The notes below the pieces were generated by a model, which had not been told where the DNA came from, searched no databases, and saw only the letters and a program-made list of their open reading frames with translations. 64,000 nucleotides of DNA from Clostridium sp. (lineage in GTDB: Bacteria; Bacillota; Clostridia; Clostridiales; Clostridiaceae), in NCBI RefSeq assembly GCF_022482905.1, contig NZ_JAKVOI010000001.1:2109958-2173957 (forward strand), written 5' to 3'. The translations under genes and the position numbers were made by a program. Positions 57,722 through 64,000 of the stretch are shown here, one piece after another; the first letter of the stretch is position 1, and every line of letters starts with the position of its first letter.

Positions 57722-58843
57722 TTAGAAGTTGATCTTCTTTCTTCTCATTCCTATGTTGAGAACCATTGCTATATTGATAAATGCCGTCAATATTGAACTT
57801 CCTCCATAACTCATAAATGGAAGGGTTATACCTGTTATTGGAAGCAATCCTATAGTCATTCCTATATTCTGCAGTATTGAAAAAAGCATAGTGGAAACTA
57901 CTCCTATACATACCATTGATCCGAATATGTCTTTTGCCTCTCTTGCTATGCTTATTATTCTGTAAAGCACAATGCCATAAAATAATATGAGAAGTGAAGC
58001 ACCTAAAAATCCCCATTCCTCACCAACTACTGAAAATATGAAATCCGTAGAGGCAAAGGGAACATATCCTCCGGAAATCTGTGTTCCGTTTAAAAATCCC
58101 TTTCCGAGTATACCGCCTGAACCAATTCCTATCTGGGATTGTCTCAATTGAAGTGAATATGACATTTCATATTTTACAGGGTCAAACAAGGATACGATTC
58201 TCTTTTTCTGGTACTCCTCTATCAGAGAAAATTTCCACGCCATAGTTACAGCTGCAGCAACAGCTACTATTCCACCAGCTATTGTCTTAGAGTTCAATCC
58301 AGCTCCAAAATATATTCCGAGCACCGTAAAAAAGCATACCATTGTCATCCCCATGTCAGGCTGCTGTATTATAAGCGCCATAGGTATGACTGCATATAGT
58401 GTGAGCTCACAAAAATTTCTCAGGTTGTTTATGTTTCCCTTCATGTCATCCAGCTTTTTTGCAAGCATGACAATTATCCCTGTTTTGGCAATCTCAGAAG
58501 GTTGAAAAGAAATAAATCCCAGACTTATCCATGATGCAGCCCCGTTAACTGTTGATTTCAATCCTGGAATACAGTTTAAAACAAGCAAAAATACCCCGAA
58601 CCAATATATTATACTTGCATAATTTTTTATTTTTGTATAGTCTATTACCAGTACGATATAGGTAAGTATAATTCCGCCAATTATCCATATAATCTGACTT
58701 TTAAAAGTTGAAAAGCCATGTGTCATACGCGTTGCACTATATATGTTCAGGCTTCCAAATATTGAAATAACTATTATAGTTATTATTATTGTAAAATCAA
58801 GTTCCCTGAGGAACCTTCTGTCTATAGCAAACTTCTCCAGCAT
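57722..58843 (-). CDS. rodA: Rod-shape-determining SEDS glycosyltransferase RodA
   Basis: Polytopic membrane peptidoglycan polymerase of the elongasome, about 373 residues and ten helices. SEDS family stretches are [20 protein letters not shown] near residue 105, [19 protein letters not shown] near 240 and [13 protein letters not shown] near 340. GGAGGG upstream supports the ATG at 58843 over the TTG at 58852. It follows minE; its partner PBP2 is encoded 2.5 kb upstream in the same cluster. Confidence 0.94.
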   Translation of the reverse strand: MLEKFAIDRRFLRELDFTIIITIIVISIFGSLNIYSATRMTHGFSTFKSQIIWIIGGIILTYIVLVIDYTKIKNYASIIYWFGVFLLVLNCIPGLKSTVNGAASWISLGFISFQPSEIAKTGIIVMLAKKLDDMKGNINNLRNFCELTLYAVIPMALIIQQPDMGMTMVCFFTVLGIYFGAGLNSKTIAGGIVAVAAAVTMAWKFSLIEEYQKKRIVSLFDPVKYEMSYSLQLRQSQIGIGSGGILGKGFLNGTQISGGYVPFASTDFIFSVVGEEWGFLGASLLILFYGIVLYRIISIAREAKDIFGSMVCIGVVSTMLFSILQNIGMTIGLLPITGITLPFMSYGGSSILTAFINIAMVLNIGMRRKKINF

Positions 58844-58920
58844 AATATTCAACCCTCCAATATAACTAAATAAATTATATCACATAGATTTAAAAAAGCT
58901 ATGCACAAATTATACATAGC

Positions 58921-59190
58921 TTATTTTTTGTGTTTTACCTTTTTTATGGGTATACTTGCAACCAATGCCGGAGAATCCTTTCCCATATCTTCCGTACTTG
59001 TCATCTTCACATTTATATCTTCACAGTCGATTTCTATATACTTTGAAAGCACCTTTAAAATATCTTCCTTTATATTTTCCAATAAATCAGGAGACATATT
59101 GGATCTATCGTGTATGAGTATGAGTCTCAATCTCTCTTTGGCCACATCCTTCGAAGGCTGCCTGGAAAAGATCCTAAATAAGTCCATCAT
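58921..59190 (-). CDS. minE: Cell division topological specificity factor MinE
   Basis: Drives pole-to-pole behaviour of MinCD by stimulating the MinD ATPase. The 89 residues begin MMDLFRIFSRQPSKDVAKER, with an amphipathic membrane-targeting start, and contain RLRLILIHDRSNMSPDLLENI. It follows minD by 8 bases. Confidence 0.96.
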   Translation of the reverse strand: MMDLFRIFSRQPSKDVAKERLRLILIHDRSNMSPDLLENIKEDILKVLSKYIEIDCEDINVKMTSTEDMGKDSPALVASIPIKKVKHKK

Positions 59191-59198
59191 ATTACCTC

Positions 59199-59996
59199 CT
59201 ATTTAATCCCAAATAATTTTTTTAAGGATGAAAAAAATCCTTCTTGTCCCTGCGTTAGATCCATAAATGGCACTTCTTCTCCCTCTATCCTTCTAGCAAT
59301 ATTCTTAAATGCTTGTCCAGATATGGATTTCGCATTTAAAACTATAGGTTCCCCCCTGTTTGTGGATACAGTTATTTCCCTGTCATCAGGTACCACTCCT
59401 ATAAGCTTTATGGCAAGACTATCCAGTATGTCATCTACATCAAGCATTTCACCTTTTTTTGTCATCTCATAGTTTATTCTGTTTACTATGAGCTGATGAT
59501 TTTCGAGACCCTTAGAATCCAATTTCCCGATAACCCTGTCAGAATCCCTTACAGATGTAACTTCGGGATTAACTACAATCAAAGCCCTGTCTGCACCTAC
59601 AATTGCATTTTCAAATCCCTGTTCAATTCCGGCAGGACAGTCAATCAAAACATAATCGAACTCCTTCTTTAGTTCTGATATCAGCTCAAGCATGTCCTTG
59701 CCATCTATATCTTCCTTGTCTCTGGTTTGAGCCGTAGGCAAAAGATACAAATTTGGAAATTTCTTGTCCTTTATAAGAGCCTGCTTTAATTTACATTTTT
59801 CTTCTATTACATCGATAAGCGTAAATACGATCCTATTTTCCAGCCCCATTAGTACATCCAAATTTCTCAGTCCTGTATCACCATCAACTACAACTACACT
59901 TTTCCCCAATGCAGCCAGTCCCGTCCCTATATTAGCCGTAGTAGTAGTCTTTCCAACTCCTCCTTTGCCTGATGTTACCACGATTGCTTCTCCCAT
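59199..59996 (-). CDS. minD: Septum site-determining ATPase MinD
   Basis: Membrane-binding ATPase that positions MinC. The deviant Walker A TSGKGGVGKTTTTAN, LIDCPAGIEQGFENAI, and the C-terminal amphipathic helix SSLKKLFGIK are all visible. 265 residues. GGAGGATTATTTTTT precedes the ATG at 59996, so the longer frame to 60017 is rejected. Between minC and minE. Confidence 0.98.
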   Translation of the reverse strand: MGEAIVVTSGKGGVGKTTTTANIGTGLAALGKSVVVVDGDTGLRNLDVLMGLENRIVFTLIDVIEEKCKLKQALIKDKKFPNLYLLPTAQTRDKEDIDGKDMLELISELKKEFDYVLIDCPAGIEQGFENAIVGADRALIVVNPEVTSVRDSDRVIGKLDSKGLENHQLIVNRINYEMTKKGEMLDVDDILDSLAIKLIGVVPDDREITVSTNRGEPIVLNAKSISGQAFKNIARRIEGEEVPFMDLTQGQEGFFSSLKKLFGIK

Positions 59997-60013
59997 AAAA
60001 AATAATCCTCCAT

Positions 60014-60643
60014 TCATAAAAATTTATTAGGCAGGTAAGGTTCAACTATTATAGTATTACCTCTCACTCTTGCTACCTCAGGATATTGTGGTTTAATATT
60101 ATCTTCCGGTGATCTTGTAATTACATTGGCAATCTGAAGCACTTCAGGCTCCAGATAAAATGAAGCAACTATTGCTTTTGAATTTCCGCCAACTCCAGCA
60201 TTGGCATACCCTCTGAGTGCACCAAATACAATTATATTACCTCCTGCATATATTTCAGAACCAGAATTTACATCTCCAATCACAACTACATTTCCTGAAT
60301 AATTTATAATTTGTCCACTTCTTACGGTACGTCGGAGAAATTTTGTCCTGCCTTCATAAATTCCAGAAAATATCTTGTTTGGCCTTTCTTTCCTGTCTTC
60401 AAATATACAATCCTTGACTAAAAATTTCTCAAATAATATGTCTTTAAGTTTTCTATACTGTCTTTCATTTATGTATTTCAAATCTGTGGTTATTTTCAAG
60501 GTACATCCCTTATAAAATATTTTTCCGGCTGAAAGCCTGTTATTTAAGGCTTCAACCATATCGTCAAAATCTCTGAATTTATTTATATTTATAATTATGT
60601 TTATTCCGTCCCTATTTCCCTTTACAACTATACCATCATCCAT
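60014..60643 (-). CDS. minC: Septum site-determining protein MinC
   Basis: FtsZ-polymerisation inhibitor, 209 residues. The N-terminal FtsZ-interacting part (about 1-95) is followed by the C-terminal beta-helix ([20 protein letters not shown], then [15 protein letters not shown]) that dimerises and binds MinD. GGAGG placed before the ATG at 60643 rules out the extension to 60664. It starts the minC-minD-minE unit. Confidence 0.95.
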   Translation of the reverse strand: MDDGIVVKGNRDGINIIININKFRDFDDMVEALNNRLSAGKIFYKGCTLKITTDLKYINERQYRKLKDILFEKFLVKDCIFEDRKERPNKIFSGIYEGRTKFLRRTVRSGQIINYSGNVVVIGDVNSGSEIYAGGNIIVFGALRGYANAGVGGNSKAIVASFYLEPEVLQIANVITRSPEDNIKPQYPEVARVRGNTIIVEPYLPNKFL

Positions 60644-60721
60644 AATACCAGACCTCCACCACATGCCACCACATATATTACTTCAACAAATTTTCTCTAA
60701 ATCCTTCTGAATATTTCAATT

Positions 60722-63373
60722 TTATTTTGAATTTTTATCAAGTCCAAAATAAGCTGAATATATATCTCTTGCAACCTGGGCGGAACCGGCTCCCATACCT
60801 CCGTCAAATACTACCACACATACAGCTATCTGAGGATTGTCAAGAGGTGCATATCCTACATACTCTGCATAATCAGTTCTTCCAATCATGGCCATGTGAT
60901 CCTGGCTTCCAATGCTGGCTGTACCTGTCTTACCTGCGGTTTTTATAGGGAAACTTGCAAATGTCTGGGCTGCAGTACCTTTTTCATTAACTGCCTCCAT
61001 TCCGGCTTTTACTGAAGCTATGTTTGAAGCATTCACTCCTGTTTTTTCTGCCACTTCTGGCTTTACATTCTTAACAACCTTGCCATTGGAATCAAGTATT
61101 TTCTCTACCAGATGAACTTTATATCGTGTGCCTCCATTTGCAATTGTAGCAATATAATTCGCCATCTGCAGCGGAGTAAATTGATTAAGTCCCTGCCCTA
61201 TAGATGCATCTTCTATATTGGCCGGCACTGTCAGCTGTACATGGGCGTCCGATACAGTTATATAATATAATATGTCCAGTAAATTGCTCATCTGCTTGTC
61301 GGTAATTTCTTTTTTGTTTGCAGGATCTGTTGATGTAAGTTCTGAAAACAATTTTTTATATTGTGACCTGTCAAAAGACTTGTTCCCGTTTTTAATACAA
61401 TCCTGAATCAAATTTTTGATACTCTTTTTTATATTTTTGACTTCATCGGAATCACTGGCATTATCATATAGGTTGACAGTAACAACTTTATTTCCCCTGT
61501 CATCCTGCCCTTCTTTAAGTATTTCCATTGTCTTCCACAAGTACGTATTGGCAAAAGCATTTTTATTTGAAGTTGTATTATATACCTGGCCGAATTTTTC
61601 AGGTATTTCTATTCCCGTAGTCGGTGTCGCCTTGCTCTTCGGGTCTGCTCCGAGTCCGAACTTCCATGCATACTTGGCCAGCGTGTCATCTCCAAAGTTA
61701 TCCCTTATAAGTTTCCCTACAGTCATAAAGTAAGGGTTGCTGGATCTCTCTATGGCCCTTGCAAGATTTACAGGTCCATTTGATCCATCAAGATCAAAGT
61801 GTACTATATTCCCCCCGCCTTTATCAAAGGTACCTGTATCATTTACAACAAAGTCTGGAGTTATAGCTCCGCTTTCAAGGCCTGCTATAGCAGTCATTGG
61901 TTTGAAGGTAGATCCTGGAGGTATAAGAGACTGCGTAGCATAATTGTAAAATGGTTTCGCATATATATCATATACATCCTGTCTTATAGTTGTATTGCCT
62001 TTTATACTCTTGTCCAGCGGAAACAATATATTGAGGACATCCTCCTCACTGGCTCCCGGATAAAGACTGGTAATTCCCCTTTTGCTTATATATTCCCTGC
62101 CAAATTTATCTAAATCCGGATTAAAGTACTTGCTGTACTGGTCGGAAGTCAGCTTCCCGGGCGATGAAAAGAGATTAGGATCATAACCAGGTCTGCTTGC
62201 AAGTGCAATTACCCCGCCTGTCTTTACATCTATAACCACGGCTGCAGCCCTTGTTGCATTTGTAGTATCGGATCTTTCCTGCCCATAAGGATCGGACTGC
62301 AATTGTTCCATTCTGCTATCAAGTGCTTTTTCTGCCGCTTCCTGAACATTTTTCTGTATCGTAAGCTGTACTGTATTTCCCGGAGAAGCTTTCTCTGTTC
62401 CCATTTCCTCAATTATCTTTCCATTGCTGTTGAGCTTTACCCGTCTGCCTCCCTTTTTACCTTTGAGCTCATCCTCAAGTGCAGCTTCAATACCCGCCTG
62501 TCCTACATAATCAGTATTTGGATCATAGCCCTTTGCCTTGTACTTATTGTAATCCGTACTGCTTATTTTGGATATATAACCCAGAACCGCAGAGGCCAGA
62601 TCCTTGTTGGGATACGATCTCATAGGCTGGGTATTCACATCCACTCCTGGAAGATCATTGAGCATCTGGGAAAATTTCAATGCAGTAGCCTTGCTGATAT
62701 TGGCTATTACAACCGGATCATATCCTGAAAAGCTGTGCATCTTTATAGTGTCCTTGATGATCATGAATCTTCTCTGTTCTTCAAGTGGATATTTATTGCT
62801 TATTTGATACTGCTTCAATAAAAGCTTATATGTTTCTTCAGGTGAAATCTTAAGCAGTCTGTCATTTACCTGTTTTATAAGCTCATCCTCGGATATATTC
62901 TCGTCCTTTTTCTTTATTTCTGATTCTATATCCTCATTCAATCCTCTGTCTCTCTTGAACTTTATCTCCAGATTTCTTCTCGTCTTTGGATCATCACTTC
63001 TGAATTCAAATTTAAAAGGATTTATTTTTAATTCAAAATCATCCTGCTGGTTTTCTCCATTTTTATCCAAAATTTCAAAAACCTTGTGCATCGTCTGAAA
63101 AAAGTGCTTGTCACTTTCATCCGTTTCATTATAAACCAGAGTATAGCTTTGGACACTTGTGGCAAGTACTTCTCCATTTCTATCCAGTATATCTCCCCGT
63201 GGAGCCTGATCAGATATCTCCCTTATAGACCTGTTGGTGGCGGTCTCTTTATATTGAGAACCCTTTACAACTTGAAGTGAAAAAAGCTTACCTATCATAA
63301 TACTGAAAATACTTACCATTATTATAACAAGTACAGTATATCTGGATAACTTCTCCTTTTCTTTCAGCTTCAT
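60722..63373 (-). CDS. mrdA: Penicillin-binding protein 2 (class B transpeptidase, MrdA type)
   Basis: Cross-links peptidoglycan during elongation with RodA. 883 residues, well above the 630 of the E. coli enzyme. One N-terminal helix (about 12-32), a dimerisation region with APRGDILDRNGEVLATS, and a transpeptidase domain with PPGSTFKPM (Ser488, Lys491), RSSN (544-546) and AGKTGTAS (KTG 815-817). About 110 residues (near 600-715) are inserted between SSN and KTG, and a charged insertion lies near 100-210. Lies between mreD and minC, a common clostridial order. Confidence 0.94.
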   Translation of the reverse strand: MKLKEKEKLSRYTVLVIIMVSIFSIMIGKLFSLQVVKGSQYKETATNRSIREISDQAPRGDILDRNGEVLATSVQSYTLVYNETDESDKHFFQTMHKVFEILDKNGENQQDDFELKINPFKFEFRSDDPKTRRNLEIKFKRDRGLNEDIESEIKKKDENISEDELIKQVNDRLLKISPEETYKLLLKQYQISNKYPLEEQRRFMIIKDTIKMHSFSGYDPVVIANISKATALKFSQMLNDLPGVDVNTQPMRSYPNKDLASAVLGYISKISSTDYNKYKAKGYDPNTDYVGQAGIEAALEDELKGKKGGRRVKLNSNGKIIEEMGTEKASPGNTVQLTIQKNVQEAAEKALDSRMEQLQSDPYGQERSDTTNATRAAAVVIDVKTGGVIALASRPGYDPNLFSSPGKLTSDQYSKYFNPDLDKFGREYISKRGITSLYPGASEEDVLNILFPLDKSIKGNTTIRQDVYDIYAKPFYNYATQSLIPPGSTFKPMTAIAGLESGAITPDFVVNDTGTFDKGGGNIVHFDLDGSNGPVNLARAIERSSNPYFMTVGKLIRDNFGDDTLAKYAWKFGLGADPKSKATPTTGIEIPEKFGQVYNTTSNKNAFANTYLWKTMEILKEGQDDRGNKVVTVNLYDNASDSDEVKNIKKSIKNLIQDCIKNGNKSFDRSQYKKLFSELTSTDPANKKEITDKQMSNLLDILYYITVSDAHVQLTVPANIEDASIGQGLNQFTPLQMANYIATIANGGTRYKVHLVEKILDSNGKVVKNVKPEVAEKTGVNASNIASVKAGMEAVNEKGTAAQTFASFPIKTAGKTGTASIGSQDHMAMIGRTDYAEYVGYAPLDNPQIAVCVVVFDGGMGAGSAQVARDIYSAYFGLDKNSK

Positions 63374-63388
63374 AAGATCACCATTCCT

Positions 63389-63880
63389 TTAAAATTTCCA
63401 TTCACTTATCATGTAACTCTTTCTGCAGAGTTTGTATACCATATTATACATAAATATACAAACGACCATATTATAAATACTTGTAAAAAATATATTTACC
63501 ATATTCACTTCGGCACCACTTAACCACAGTATGACAAAAAGCATCATTCCCTTTAATACTGATAAGAAAAAACAGGAAATTACAGGAATAAATTTCTTTT
63601 CTCTGAATATGTTGGATCCTATAAATCCTCCAATAACACATATTATCATGTTTACAAAAGAATTTATCCAGAATCCATCAATAAAATAAATGTCCTGAAG
63701 TATTCCAGTAAATACTCCCAGCCAAAGTCCTTCATAACTTCCGCTTATAATTGAATAAGATATGGCAAATACAAAGATCAGGCTGGGATATATTGTTTTT
63801 ATGGAGAAAAAAGGTACAACTGCATTGTCAAGTATAAAGAGTATTATAGATAGGGAAAATAATATTAATATCTTTTTCAT
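63389..63880 (-). CDS. mreD: Rod-shape-determining protein MreD
   Basis: Small polytopic membrane protein of the elongasome, 163 residues with five or six helices (KKILILFSLSIILFILDNAV at the start; GLWLGVFTGILQDIYFIDGF in the middle). AAGGTG precedes the ATG. It follows mreC by 11 bases and precedes the PBP2 gene. Confidence 0.92.
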   Translation of the reverse strand: MKKILILFSLSIILFILDNAVVPFFSIKTIYPSLIFVFAISYSIISGSYEGLWLGVFTGILQDIYFIDGFWINSFVNMIICVIGGFIGSNIFREKKFIPVISCFFLSVLKGMMLFVILWLSGAEVNMVNIFFTSIYNMVVCIFMYNMVYKLCRKSYMISEWKF

Positions 63881-63891
63881 ATCACATCACC

Positions 63892-64000
63892 TTAGTACTT
63901 CACATCTATTTGATTTTTTGGAACTACTATAAGTACCTCCTGAATTTTGTCAAAATCCACATAAGGTTTTATTACAGCATTTTTCATTACCTTGCCTTTA
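63892..64000 (-). CDS. mreC: Rod-shape-determining protein MreC, last 36 codons (cut by window edge)
   Basis: The reverse strand from 64000 reads KGKVMKNAVIKPYVDFDKIQ and ends LIVVPKNQIDVKY, matching the C-terminal beta domain of MreC, the extracytoplasmic scaffold that links MreB to PBP2. The rest lies beyond the window. Its position just ahead of mreD confirms the call. Confidence 0.88.
   Translation of the reverse strand, partial: KGKVMKNAVIKPYVDFDKIQEVLIVVPKNQIDVKY

Overview
The window is housekeeping chromosome from a low-GC, endospore-forming Firmicute, most likely Clostridium sensu stricto (inference). The reasons are AT-rich codon use, strong GGAGG-type ribosome binding sites, frequent TTG/GTG starts, sporulation genes (gpr, yqfC/yqfD, a CotS-type kinase, a SpoIVFB-type protease) and gene orders familiar from clostridia (hrcA-grpE-dnaK-dnaJ, rplU-prp-rpmA-obgE, minC-minD-minE-rodA). 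No rRNA, tRNA, CRISPR array, prophage or insertion sequence was found. Most genes lie on the minus strand.

Layout, left to right. (1) 1-7.3 kb: 5' part of dnaG, a dGTPase-like HD protein, a CotS-type kinase on the plus strand, ppdK with a CcpN-type HTH-CBS regulator. (2) 7.3-15.3 kb: a long minus-strand cluster (YqeY, rpsU; yqfC, yqfD, pgpH, ybeY, a DgkA-PAP2 fusion, era, recO, a UBA/DUF4342 protein). (3) 15.4-24.1 kb: HIT protein, mtaB, rsmE, prmA and the heat-shock operon hrcA-grpE-dnaK-dnaJ, headed by a perfect CIRCE operator. (4) 24.1-29.2 kb: hemW, lepA, an unrecognised 107-aa membrane protein, gpr, and rpsT on the plus strand. (5) 29.2-32.9 kb: a drug-type ABC exporter (HlyD-like, permease, ATPase) divergent from a TetR regulator. 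(6) 32.9-38.4 kb: holA, comEC and a P-type-ATPase-like protein whose catalytic motifs are eroded. (7) 38.4-44.8 kb: the only long gene-poor stretch (740 bp), then an oligopeptide ABC operon (oppB-C-D-F-A). (8) 44.8-47.9 kb: comEA, a DacF-type carboxypeptidase, an RluA-family pseudouridine synthase. (9) 47.9-56.8 kb: ridA, yqeK, nadD, obgE, rpmA, prp, rplU, an RNase G/E, two radical-SAM-associated genes and an M50 protease. (10) 56.8-64 kb: a short SpoIVFA-like protein, mgsA, rodA, minE, minD, minC, a PBP2-type transpeptidase, mreD and the 3' end of mreC.

Much of the window serves translation and ribosome maturation (rpsU, rpsT, rplU, rpmA, Prp, Era, Obg, YbeY, RsmE, PrmA, LepA, RluA, MtaB, RNase G), protein folding, cell-wall elongation and division-site choice, and sporulation. 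Control signals readable in the sequence include the CIRCE box, sigma-A promoters with near-consensus boxes ahead of hrcA, rpsU, rpsT, rplU, lepA, the tetR-type gene and opp, a sigma-G-like promoter ahead of gpr, and several intrinsic terminators.

No obviously new multi-gene system stands out. The most unusual object is the 870-residue P-type-ATPase-like protein beside comEC: an intact frame that has lost several motifs needed for ATP-driven transport. Secondary points are the DgkA-PAP2 fusion, the ComEC without a recognisable metallo-beta-lactamase site, the 107-aa orphan between gpr and lepA, the missing LytM domain next to the SpoIVFB-like protease, and the tandem repeat in the DnaK tail.
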